From Rhizobium sp. R711 (lineage in GTDB: Bacteria; Pseudomonadota; Alphaproteobacteria; Rhizobiales; Rhizobiaceae): 64,000 bases of DNA. This document shows, one piece after another, positions 8,830 to 17,083 of this stretch. The notes beneath the pieces were generated by a model. It was not told where the DNA came from. It ran no database searches and saw nothing but the letters and a program-made list of their open reading frames with translations. Within the stretch, counting starts at the first letter, position 1, and the number at the start of each line of letters is the position of its first letter. The stretch covers positions 1-64,000 of the forward strand of contig NZ_LOKZ01000017.1 of assembly GCF_002211365.1 (NCBI RefSeq). The letters are read 5' to 3'. A program made the position numbers and the translations under genes.

Positions 8830-11144
8830 TGGCCGTTGTTCGGGATGTGGAGTGAAATGACGGTGCCGATCGCCTCGCGTGAGCGGATCTTCATTTTGCC
8901 CCCGTGAAGCGTCGTCAGCGACCGCGAGATCGCGAGACCGAGGCCAGAACCTCCCTTGCTTTTCGCATACTGGTTTTGCACCTGCTCGAAGGGTTGGCCG
9001 ATCTTGCCGAGCGCCGCGCGAGGGATACCGATGCCAGTGTCTGCAATCGTCAGCATGACACCGCTGTTGGTGCGGCGCGTGCGAACAGCGATGCGGCCGC
9101 CTTCATTGGTGAACTTTACGGCGTTGGAAAGCAGGTTGAGCAGGATTTGCTTAATGGCGCGGCGGTCGGCGGTCAGCCGCATCCCCTCGCAAATGCGCTG
9201 CTCGACGAAGATATTCTTCTGTGCGGCCGGGATCGCGGTGAAGCGAAGGCTTTCCTCGATGAGTGGCGCAAGATCGATCGTCTCGCATTCAAGCTTTATG
9301 TGGCCTGCTTCGATCTTGGACATGTCGAGAATGTCGCTGATGACGTTCAAGAGGTGCTTGCCGCTGTCATGGATGTCGCGTGCATATTCATTGTACTTCG
9401 ACGAGCCGAGCGGGCCGAACATCTGATCCTGCAGAATCTCCGAAAAGCCGAGGATCGCGTTGAGCGGCGTGCGGAGTTCGTGAGACATGTTTGCCAGGAA
9501 CTCGCTCTTTGCCCGGTTGGCGGCTTCCGCGCGTTCCTTTTCGACTAAATAGTTGGAGTTCGCGACAGAGAGCGCGGACTTCTGACTTTCCAGAGTCTGG
9601 CGGGAAGCGGAGAGGTCGCCGATCGTTGCCATGAGCCGGCGTTCAGAATCGCGCAGACGCTCCTGGTTGCGCTTCAGCAAGGTGATATCGGTGCCGACCG
9701 AAACCATGCCGCCGTCGCGGGTACGGCGCTCGTTGATCTGCAGCCAGCGTTCGTCGGCAAGCTGTACCTCGGTTGTGCGGGAATAGCCGGAGCCATCTGC
9801 GTCGGCGATCCGGCGCTCGATGACAGGGCGTGCCGCCGCGGCGTTGACGACGTTGCGCTCGGTGCCAGGGACCAGCACGCTGTCGGGCAGCCCATATGCC
9901 TGCTGAAAGTGCGTGTTGCACATGACAAGACGGTCGTTCTTGTCCCAAAGCACGAAGGCCTCGGACGTGCATTCGATGGCGTCAGCCAGGCGTTGGTCGG
10001 CCTCGGCGTAGCGCTGGGCGAGGCGATGCTGTTCGGTCACGTCCATCGCGATACCGATCATATGGACGCGGCCTGAGTTGGTGCGGATCACCTGAGCGCG
10101 GGCCCGCATCCAGACATAATGACCGCCTGCATGTCGCATGCGGAAGATCTGGTCGACCTGGCCGGCATCGCCGCGGGCAATCGATCGGGCGATTTCATAG
10201 ACACCGCCATCCTCCGGATGCATCAGACGTGCCGCATCGCTGAAGCACATCGTCCGGTCTGAACCCGGAAGCCCCAGCATCTCGTACATCGAGCGCGACC
10301 AGTAGAATTCGCGCCTGTCGAAATCGAAGTCCCAGAGCCCGCAGCGACCGCGCGACAGCGCGGTCTCGACACGAAGGTTCGACTCCAGGAAGATATCATC
10401 GGCGTCACGGGCGCGCTTCACCTGCATGTAATAGGCGTAGAGGATGACGAGCAGGATCGAGGAGACGCCGGCGAAGAGGGTCACGTTCAGCGTGACTTCG
10501 TCGCGCCAGAGCTTGCCAATCCGCTCCAGCGATGTCGCTGCGATGACATAGCCGCCAGATTCGCCAATCAGAGTGATTTCGGCGTAGTGTGGGCGGCCGC
10601 TGATCGTCGTTTCTATGACGCCGGCGCGATCGCCGAAACGGCGGATCGCCGAGACCTCCGAGAAGAAGTCGCCGACGCTGGAGCCAAGATAGGCCGAGCC
10701 GGCTGCCGTTGCTGCGAACACCTTGCCACTCGGCTGCACCAATAGCACAAAGGCGTCATTGTCCAGGCGATCTTGCGGAAGGAAGCGCGCCAGCCGAGCC
10801 TGCGCCTGCGTGACATCTGCGGTTTCGAATATCTGGTTGGCATCGGAGAAGGCCGCAGCGGCCGTCGCGGCGGCAAGTGCGGTGGAGTGGCGGGCGGCGG
10901 CCTCTGTCCTACCATACTCGGAAACCATTCCGAAAAAGTGCGATGCAGCCACAACCGTAAGGAAGGCCACGATCAGGATCGGAATAATTCGCTTCAGGAC
11001 GATTTCGACCTGGGAGAGGTTGCGCGAGGACGACAAGGAAGCACGGGAGCGCCTGGCTGAAAAGCTATCACGCCAGGCCAGGAGGCCGTCGAAATCGACA
11101 CGCAGCCGTCCCTCGGCTGCGGTTGCCCGCCGCACGTTCATCAT
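8826..11144 (-). CDS. PAS-domain membrane sensor histidine kinase
   Basis: A 772-residue membrane sensor kinase. Two hydrophobic helices (about 50-72 and 216-237) enclose a periplasmic sensing region. Two PAS domains follow, the first near GLWDFDFDRREFYWS and the second near CTSEAFVLWDKNDRLVMCN. A coiled-coil-like linker leads to HisKA with SEFLANMSHELRTPLNAILG (His near 553). The HATPase ends with GSGLGLAI. No receiver domain is present and no response regulator is adjacent, so it is an orphan kinase here. It converges on glnE and runs in the same direction as pepN. Substrate and signal are unknown. Confidence 0.9.
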   Translation of the reverse strand: MMNVRRATAAEGRLRVDFDGLLAWRDSFSARRSRASLSSSRNLSQVEIVLKRIIPILIVAFLTVVAASHFFGMVSEYGRTEAAARHSTALAAATAAAAFSDANQIFETADVTQAQARLARFLPQDRLDNDAFVLLVQPSGKVFAATAAGSAYLGSSVGDFFSEVSAIRRFGDRAGVIETTISGRPHYAEITLIGESGGYVIAATSLERIGKLWRDEVTLNVTLFAGVSSILLVILYAYYMQVKRARDADDIFLESNLRVETALSRGRCGLWDFDFDRREFYWSRSMYEMLGLPGSDRTMCFSDAARLMHPEDGGVYEIARSIARGDAGQVDQIFRMRHAGGHYVWMRARAQVIRTNSGRVHMIGIAMDVTEQHRLAQRYAEADQRLADAIECTSEAFVLWDKNDRLVMCNTHFQQAYGLPDSVLVPGTERNVVNAAAARPVIERRIADADGSGYSRTTEVQLADERWLQINERRTRDGGMVSVGTDITLLKRNQERLRDSERRLMATIGDLSASRQTLESQKSALSVANSNYLVEKERAEAANRAKSEFLANMSHELRTPLNAILGFSEILQDQMFGPLGSSKYNEYARDIHDSGKHLLNVISDILDMSKIEAGHIKLECETIDLAPLIEESLRFTAIPAAQKNIFVEQRICEGMRLTADRRAIKQILLNLLSNAVKFTNEGGRIAVRTRRTNSGVMLTIADTGIGIPRAALGKIGQPFEQVQNQYAKSKGGSGLGLAISRSLTTLHGGKMKIRSREAIGTVISLHIPNNGH

Positions 11145-11327
11145 CTCTTCAGCCTTGATCCCTCGTGTGATTCGCAGCGCCGCTCGCCCGAACCTAACTC
11201 AATGAATCATTGGTGATTCGCCTTGTCCAGAGGAAAAGGTAAAAATCTGTTAACCGATTCTAGATGCTGAATTTTCTTTGGCGGTCGGATTGCCGCTGCA
11301 AGTGTCGCACCAGCAATCGACGGCAAA

Positions 11328-13976
11328 TCACCCTTTCAGAGTGCGTTCGACAATGTCGCGGACGTCGGTCGAAAGCTCGGTGGCCCGTTCGATTTCCAGC
11401 AGGGCGGCGCGCGCATGATCCTGCCGAACCGGCTCGAGGGAGCGCCAGGAACGCATTGACGTCAGAATGCGGGCGGCCAACTGAGGGTTGCGCTGATCAA
11501 TGTCGAGAATCTCATGCGCGAGGAAGCGGTAGCCCTCGCCGTCGGCACGGCCGAAGCCAGTCGGATTTGCAAAAGCGAAGGTCCCGATCAGCGAACGGAC
11601 CCGGTTGGGATTGGTCCTCTTGAACAGAGGGTTCTCCATCAGTTCTTGCACCCGATCAAGCGTACCTACGCCCGGTATGGTGGCTTGGACGGAAAACCAT
11701 TTGTCTACGACAAGCGCGTTCTCTGAGAAGCGATCCTTGAAGGCCGACAATGCCGCGGCAGTTTCGGCGCTGTCCGGGAAGCGATGCGCAAGAACCGTCA
11801 ATGCATGCAACAAGTCAGTCATGTTGTTGGCGGCATCGAAGGCAGCTCTGGCGCGTGCCGGCGAATTCTCGGCGTAAGCGAGGTAGGTCAGCGCAGCATT
11901 GCGCAGCGCGCGGCGGCCGGCACTCGTGGCGTCGGGGCTGAAAGCGCCCGGCGTCGTCATGGAGTCGTAGAGTGCAACGAACGTGTCCCGTCCGGCGTCC
12001 GCGACTTGTTTCATCACCGCCTGGCGTCCGGTATGGATCGCGTCCGGATCGTTGTTGCCTCCAAGTTCGCGGGCGATATCAGCTTCACTCGGCAGGGCGA
12101 GGGCTTGGGCGCGGAAGGCGGGCTCGAGGCTTTCGTCGGCCGCGGCGGCCAAAAGGGTGTCGACGAATGTTGTTTCAGAGCCGACAGTCTTTCCTTCGCG
12201 GGCATCGCGCGCCGCGTTCAGGAGGTTCGGGAGCGCAAGCTCGGTCAGGGCCTGCCAGCGGGCGAAATGGTCCGTCTCGTGGCGTGCAAGCAGCGCCAAG
12301 TCGGCGGGCGACTGGTCGAAATGGAGATTGATCGGTGCGGAGAAACTGCGATTGATCGAGACCACAGGCCGCGATGGGATGCCTTGAAATGCGACCGTTT
12401 GCGTGCGTTCGGTGAGATGCAAAACGTTGCCGGCATATTCCGCACCGTCGACGGAGGCCGGAGCTATGGTGGCCCCATCTTCCGCGAAGAGCTGCAGACT
12501 CAGCGGGATGTGCATCGGCTTCTTCTCCACCTGACCGGGCGTCGCAGGGATCATTTGCTCCAGCGAAAGGCTGAAGGTCTTTGCAGCTGCGTCGTAGGAG
12601 CCCGATGCAGTGACCAGCGGTGTGCCCGCCTGATGGTACCAGAGCGAGAACTGTGCGAGGTCGCGCCCGCTCGTGTCCTCGAAGCATTTGACGAAGTCCT
12701 CGATCGTCACAGCTTGGCCGTCGTGACGATCGAAGTAGAGGTCCATGCCCTTCTTGAAAGTGTCCTTGCCGAGCAGTGTCGCGATCATACGCGTGACTTC
12801 GCTGCCCTTCTCGTAGACGGTCGTCGTGTAGAAGTTATTGATCTCGCGATACTTCGTGGGCCGCACCGGATGCGCGAGCGGACCTGCATCCTCCGGGAAC
12901 TGTTCGGATTTCAGGTGGCGGACCTCAGCGATGCGCTTCACAGGGCGCGAGCGCTGATCGGCCGAGAACTCGTGATCGCGATAGACGGTCAGTCCTTCCT
13001 TCAGGCAGAGCTGGAACCAGTCCCGGCAGGTGATGCGGTTGCCGGTCCAGTTATGGAAGTATTCGTGGGCGATGATCGCTTCGATGTTCGCGTAATCGCT
13101 ATCCGTGGCCGTTTCAGGATCGGCAAGGACGTACTTGTCGTTGAAGACATTGAGCCCTTTGTTCTCCATGGCGCCCATGTTGAAGTCGGAGACGGCGACG
13201 ATCATGAAGATGTCGAGATCATATTCGCGTCCGAAGACGTCCTCGTCCCACTTCATCGACCGCTTCAGCGCGTCCATCGCATAGGCGGCGCGGGGCTCTT
13301 TGCCATGCTCGACATAGATCTTCAGCGCGACCTCGCGACCGGACATGGTCGTGAACGTATCTTCGATGACGCCGAGATCGCCTGCGACCAGCGCGAAGAG
13401 ATAGCTCGGCTTCGGGTGCGGGTCGAACCAGGCGGCAAAATGCTTACCTTCGCCATAGCCGGCGCCACCGAGGAAATTGCCGTTCGATAGCAGCAGCGGA
13501 TTGGCCGCCTTGTCTGCAATGATGTTGACACTATACGGCGCCAGGACGTCGGGGCGGTCCGGGAAATAGGTGATGCGCCGGAAGCCTTCGGCTTCGCACT
13601 GCGTGCAGTAGATACCGCCGGTGCGGTAGAGGCCCATCAGCTGCGTGTTGGCTTGGGGGTTGATGATCGTCGTGATCGTCAGTTCGAAAGGTTCGGATGC
13701 GGGCAGATCGCGGACCGTCAGGCTTTCAGGCGTCGCCGTGTATTGCTCCGCCGACATCTCCATCTGGTCGAACAACAGTCCAGAAAGCACCAGCTCATCG
13801 CCGTCGAGCACCAGCGGAGCCTTGGGATCTGAGCCTTCGCGGCGGTGGAAGATCAGTCGTGCTTCGACCCTCGTTGCTGTGGGATCAAGTTCGAAGGTGA
13901 GATCCACGCGTTCCAGAACGAATTCGGTGGGCTGGTAGTCTGCCAGATTGATGACCTGGCCGGTATCTGTACGCAT
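11328..13976 (-). CDS. pepN: Aminopeptidase N (M1 family zinc metallopeptidase)
   Basis: A cytoplasmic M1 zinc aminopeptidase that removes N-terminal residues from peptides. The exopeptidase motif GAMEN lies near residue 268. The zinc site HEYFHNWTGNR is near 302, with the third ligand in LKEGLTVYRDHEF. The domain order is that of the E. coli-type PepN: N-terminal beta domain, thermolysin-like core, and C-terminal DUF3458 region. ATG 13976 (MRTDTGQV) was preferred over an upstream in-frame start because CAGGGAA sits just before it. The length of 882 residues fits the family. Confidence 0.95.
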   Translation of the reverse strand: MRTDTGQVINLADYQPTEFVLERVDLTFELDPTATRVEARLIFHRREGSDPKAPLVLDGDELVLSGLLFDQMEMSAEQYTATPESLTVRDLPASEPFELTITTIINPQANTQLMGLYRTGGIYCTQCEAEGFRRITYFPDRPDVLAPYSVNIIADKAANPLLLSNGNFLGGAGYGEGKHFAAWFDPHPKPSYLFALVAGDLGVIEDTFTTMSGREVALKIYVEHGKEPRAAYAMDALKRSMKWDEDVFGREYDLDIFMIVAVSDFNMGAMENKGLNVFNDKYVLADPETATDSDYANIEAIIAHEYFHNWTGNRITCRDWFQLCLKEGLTVYRDHEFSADQRSRPVKRIAEVRHLKSEQFPEDAGPLAHPVRPTKYREINNFYTTTVYEKGSEVTRMIATLLGKDTFKKGMDLYFDRHDGQAVTIEDFVKCFEDTSGRDLAQFSLWYHQAGTPLVTASGSYDAAAKTFSLSLEQMIPATPGQVEKKPMHIPLSLQLFAEDGATIAPASVDGAEYAGNVLHLTERTQTVAFQGIPSRPVVSINRSFSAPINLHFDQSPADLALLARHETDHFARWQALTELALPNLLNAARDAREGKTVGSETTFVDTLLAAAADESLEPAFRAQALALPSEADIARELGGNNDPDAIHTGRQAVMKQVADAGRDTFVALYDSMTTPGAFSPDATSAGRRALRNAALTYLAYAENSPARARAAFDAANNMTDLLHALTVLAHRFPDSAETAAALSAFKDRFSENALVVDKWFSVQATIPGVGTLDRVQELMENPLFKRTNPNRVRSLIGTFAFANPTGFGRADGEGYRFLAHEILDIDQRNPQLAARILTSMRSWRSLEPVRQDHARAALLEIERATELSTDVRDIVERTLKG

Positions 13977-14309
13977 GGTGTTCCCTGAAGACCTTGAGCG
14001 GATGACTGCGTCGTAAGCGGAGTGGGCACTCCACAACAAATTTTGACGGCATGATTACATTAAAGTCTGAACCAAAGTTAAAGCGAAATGACGGCCGCGG
14101 AAGATTTGGAGGTGCCGGGCGCGGCTATATTTGGGCGGATCCGTGAGCAGGATTTGAACCGGAGTCCTGCTGATCCACGTAGCTTGTTCGATCATCAGGA
14201 AACTTTCCAATTTTCCATCTGTTCATTCGGCGCGACGGCTGTCACAGTCAGGGTGCGTCGAGTCTGGCGCGTCCTCCTGCCTCCAAACAGCAATACAAGA
14301 GTTCAAGAC
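13977..14309. other. Intergenic region between divergent pepN and a DMT transporter gene
   Basis: A 333-bp divergent promoter region. The coding frame of the transporter stays open back to 14088, but that extension does not look like family sequence. One notable structure is a hairpin with arms AGCAGGA (14146-14152) and TCCTGCT (14165-14171), extended by GGATC/GATCC at 14137-14141 and 14172-14176. Nothing else was recognised. Confidence 0.5.
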
Positions 14310-15239
14310 ATGCGGCCGGCTACGGGAAACCCGATGAGGGGCATTGCGCTTAAAGTCAGCTCGGTGGTTGTCTTTCTTGCGATGCAGACCTTCATCAAGC
14401 TCGCCGGCAGCGACATTCCGCCAGGGCAGGTGACCTTCTGCCGCTCCTTCTTCGCATTGTTTCCGATCATGGCTTACCTCGGCTATCAGGGCCAGTTGCG
14501 ATCGGCATTCTACACGACCAATCCGGTCGGTCACCTGAAGAGGGGAACGCTCGGCATCATCTCCATGGGACTGGGCTTCTACGGGCTGCTGCATCTGCCG
14601 CTGCCAGAGGCGATTGCGCTCGGTTACGCTATGCCGCTTGTCGCCGTGATTTTTGCCGCACTGTTCCTCGGGGAGACCGTGCGCATCTACCGTTGGAGCG
14701 CGGTGTTTTTCGGAATGGTGGGTGTCGCCATCATATCCTGGCCGAAGCTCACGCTTTTTCGCGAGGGCGGCGTTCATGCCGAGCAGGCGATTGGTGCGAT
14801 CTCCGTGCTGATGGCCTCCGTGCTGGGCGGTATGGCGATGATCCAGGTGCGGCGATTGGTAGAGGAAGAGAAGACGGCGACGATCGTCCTCTATTTTTCG
14901 ATTACGGCGACGGTTTTTTCATTCGTAACGGTGCCGTTCGGCTGGCAGTTCCTTGATCTGGGGCCGCAGTTGTTTCTCATTGCAGCCGGTTTCTGTGGTG
15001 GCGTGGCGCAGATCCTGTTGACGGAGAGCTATCGACACGCGGACGTCTCGACGGTCGCTCCGTTCGAGTACACGTCGATCGTAATCGGCGGCGTCATTGC
15101 GTATTTTGTGTTTGGCGATGTGCCTGGGCGCAGCACGCTAGTAGGCACTGCGATTGTCGTGGCTGCCGGGATATTCATCATCTACCGCGAACACCAACTC
15201 GACCTGGAGCGGCGCGCCGCGCGCCAAGCAGGATCGTGA
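14310..15239 (+). CDS. DMT-family (EamA) transporter
   Basis: An inner-membrane drug/metabolite transporter of about 309 residues with ten hydrophobic segments arranged as two EamA repeats. The first starts near the N-terminus (VVVFLAMQTFIKLAG) and the second around PEAIALGYAMPLVAVIFAALFLGE onward. The C-terminal segment YTSIVIGGVIAYFVFGD is typical of the family. Substrate unknown. The upstream open frame to 14088 is probably not translated. ATG 14310 is used, but ATG 14334, with GGGAAA before it, is equally plausible. Confidence 0.8.
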   Translation: MRPATGNPMRGIALKVSSVVVFLAMQTFIKLAGSDIPPGQVTFCRSFFALFPIMAYLGYQGQLRSAFYTTNPVGHLKRGTLGIISMGLGFYGLLHLPLPEAIALGYAMPLVAVIFAALFLGETVRIYRWSAVFFGMVGVAIISWPKLTLFREGGVHAEQAIGAISVLMASVLGGMAMIQVRRLVEEEKTATIVLYFSITATVFSFVTVPFGWQFLDLGPQLFLIAAGFCGGVAQILLTESYRHADVSTVAPFEYTSIVIGGVIAYFVFGDVPGRSTLVGTAIVVAAGIFIIYREHQLDLERRAARQAGS

Positions 15240-15362
15240 AAGCCGCGTCAATCTAGACCTTATGTTCCAAGGGTGAAGGTGGCCCGCCCCGGCGCTAAGC
15301 TGATTTCGGGGATTGCTCTGGATAGGCCGGAGCCGAGCCCCACGCTTAAGCGAGGGCGAACC

Positions 15363-15443
15363 ATGAAAGAGAATAGCGTAACATTCATCGGCTTGGATAC
15401 GTCGAAGCTGAATGTGGCGGACATTGTCCACGCCCGACTTTAG
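15363..15443 (+). pseudogene. IS110-family transposase, N-terminal remnant
   Basis: A 26-codon frame begins MKENSVTFIGLDTSK, which matches the conserved N-terminus of IS110-family transposases (the DEDD RuvC-like start with the first catalytic Asp in GLDTSK). It ends at a TAG after losing the match around codon 17. The rest of the transposase is absent, so this is a deletion remnant. It runs straight into the repeat shared with the region between tRNA-Ser and the IS110 gene at the right edge. Confidence 0.7.
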
Positions 15444-15642
15444 ACCGAGGTAGCCCCAGACGAACAAACGGAAATGCGGCACCCAACCCGCGCATAAGAG
15501 TATGCCAGCCGTCGTCAAAATGCCCCCTGTCTCCTCCTTTGTCCACCAGCTTCACGCATGTGCTTTCGCCGCCAAAGTCGAAAAGGAAAAATCATGCCCA
15601 AAGAGCTTGAAAACGAACATAAGAGCTTTCTGATGTCTTGCC
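15412..15642 (+). repeat. Inverted long repeat, copy A (partner at 62752-62991)
   Basis: About 230 bp that matches the reverse complement of 62752-62991. The best part, about 60 bp around 15465-15515 (GCGCATAAGAGTATGCCAGC), is almost identical; the rest is roughly 80-85% by eye. Small indels break any common long reading frame, except for a mini-ORF at the distal end. It abuts the IS110 remnant. It may be a non-coding end of an IS110 element or a genomic repeat used as an IS110 target. Confidence 0.7.
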
Positions 15643-15680
15643 GGATTTCTCGCGCACTACGGGAGAAATCCAACGAATAG
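15594..15680 (+). CDS. Possible 28-aa mini-ORF at the end of repeat copy A
   Basis: ATG 15594 is preceded by AAAAGGAAAA and opens a 28-codon frame starting MPKELENEHKSF. Copy B of the repeat has a corresponding frame starting MTQELANEHKRY, so the pattern M-x-x-E-L-x-N-E-H-K is shared before the two copies diverge. It may be a genuine short peptide, the start of a larger lost gene, or chance. The 3' part overlaps a perfect 9-bp hairpin (GGATTTCTC at 15643-15651 with GAGAAATCC at 15663-15671). Confidence 0.25.
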   Translation: MPKELENEHKSFLMSCRISRALREKSNE

Positions 15681-15815
15681 TGACGACATCCGAACGGTTG
15701 TTGCGCTCTATGAACTTGACGAAGTTTCATTTATTCGCGAATGCGCATGTTGAGGAAACCAGACGTTGTTGTACCGGCTGGTTGCTGCAACGGATGAGTG
15801 CGCGTCGGGTGAAAA

Positions 15816-16667
15816 ATGCCTTTTAGTGCCGAAGACTTGGTTGCGAATCCGAAATTCATCCTTGCCATTCGTTTCCACGCGGGGCGAATGCGCAGCATGT
15901 TCGATGCTGGCCCGCGACTGGCACGGTTGCTTGCTTCCCAGCAACGCTGGCTGCTGACGCAGACTGCCTATGCCCTCGCTATGGAGCGTAATTCCGCTGA
16001 TCCGACTTCGGGGTTCACGGCCGTTCGGCTGACGGGCGAGATCACATCCCGCAAGGCGGCCAGCCGCAACACCGTGCTGAGCTTCATCGAGGAACTCCTC
16101 ACCTACCGCTTCATAGCCTACGAGCCAGGGGCGGAGCGCCGTCGTCCCCGCCACTTCGAGCCGGCAGAGACCAGTCATCACGCGATGTTTGGATGGCTCG
16201 TCTCGAACCTGGGAGCTCTTGATTTGGTGGACGGTGGAAACCGGGTTGCCCATGTTGAGGCTCACAAGGAATTAATTCGAATCCTTCAACCGCGTATCGC
16301 GCGCAATTGTCTTGAAGATCCGCGGTGGCGGGAACCCACAGATCATGTGGCGCTTTTCCTGTGGAACGACGCCGGCGGTCTGATCGTCGATCACCTGGTA
16401 TCCCGAATGGATTTACAAGGAGATGACCCCAAGCGTGTTGTGGTCGGTCATGTCGACAGCCGCGCTCTTGCGGCGGACTTCATGATATCGCGCACCCACT
16501 TGCAGCGGCTTTTTGCAAAGGCAGCGCAGCAAGGATGCATTGGCTGGGATACGACCGACAAGAAGCCCGTACTCTGGATGTCGCGCTCATTCGTCGAACA
16601 ATACTGCAAGTGGCAAGCGATCAAGTTCGCGTATGTCGACGAAGCGTTCCACTGGGGGACGCGATAG
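15816..16667 (+). CDS. Unrecognised 283-aa protein with helix-turn-helix-like segments
   Basis: I do not recognise this family. The start has a GGGTGA ribosome-binding site just upstream. The protein is soluble, with no signal or membrane helix, and rich in Arg and His. Two segments look like DNA-recognition helices of winged-helix proteins: SRKAASRNTVLSFIEELLTYRFI in the first half, and SRTHLQRLFAKAAQQGCIGW followed by a wing-like strand pair near the C-terminus. A transcription regulator with two winged-helix-like domains is a possible reading, not established. It lies next to an IS110 remnant, so it may be accessory DNA. Confidence 0.6.
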   Translation: MPFSAEDLVANPKFILAIRFHAGRMRSMFDAGPRLARLLASQQRWLLTQTAYALAMERNSADPTSGFTAVRLTGEITSRKAASRNTVLSFIEELLTYRFIAYEPGAERRRPRHFEPAETSHHAMFGWLVSNLGALDLVDGGNRVAHVEAHKELIRILQPRIARNCLEDPRWREPTDHVALFLWNDAGGLIVDHLVSRMDLQGDDPKRVVVGHVDSRALAADFMISRTHLQRLFAKAAQQGCIGWDTTDKKPVLWMSRSFVEQYCKWQAIKFAYVDEAFHWGTR

Positions 16668-16742
16668 GCCGATCGGCGGGGGATGGCGATTTGTGATCGG
16701 CCAAGCAATGAGACAAGAGGCCAGCAAATGCCAGCCTCGACC

Positions 16743-16934
16743 TCAGTATTGCTGAAAATCCGCAAAGATCGCGGCGGGGCGCGCGATGCGGCCGCCTGCG
16801 CCGGTGCCGCGAGCAACCATTTGTTCGTTCGTGGCGAAGCCGATGCGGCTGTAGCTTTGCGTTGTGCGACCCTGCTCATTGGCAAGGCGAAGGGTTTCAA
16901 ACCCGCAGTGGATAGGACGAAAACGTGCAGTCAT
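16743..16934 (-). CDS. Possible small conserved-type protein, 63 aa
   Basis: A frame starting MTARFRPIHCGFETLRLANE shows a strong third-position C/G preference, as real genes here do. AGGAACC lies upstream of ATG 16934. A longer version from GTG 16982 is open but less likely. The protein is basic, with no signal or membrane segment; function unknown. An overlapping frame on the other strand (16683-16952) is less codon-biased and was not called. Confidence 0.45.
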   Translation of the reverse strand: MTARFRPIHCGFETLRLANEQGRTTQSYSRIGFATNEQMVARGTGAGGRIARPAAIFADFQQY

Positions 16935-17083
16935 TGCCTTGGTTCCTGTTGATTCCTCCCAAGACACACCACAATATTGCACTGCAACATGAGGTTTTCA
17001 ATGCGTTAGAATAAGGGGCAGATATGCGTAAATCGCATAGATGTTTTCATAAAGCATTTATAATTGCCCATTTTGAGAGCAGA

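Larger units (their letters stand above)
15240..15815. other. 576-bp gap: IS110 remnant, repeat copy A, hairpin
   Basis: No intact gene of family size was found. The region holds the IS110 N-terminal remnant, the 230-bp repeat, a mini-ORF and the 9-bp hairpin at 15643-15671. The last part (15690-15815) is the presumed promoter region of the downstream unrecognised gene and shows no clear motif. Confidence 0.6.

Noticed and set aside
11784-13490. 568-codon open frame antisense to pepN
   Set aside because: It is a shadow of GC-rich pepN codons; Arg/Gly-rich translation with no motif, and pepN on the other strand has all catalytic motifs.
14137-14176. tRNA gene candidate
   Set aside because: Only a T-loop-like sequence is present; no D-arm, anticodon stem or matched acceptor stem.
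16683-16952. Plus-strand 89-codon frame opposite the possible 63-aa gene
   Set aside because: Weaker third-position bias and no ribosome-binding site compared with the minus-strand frame.
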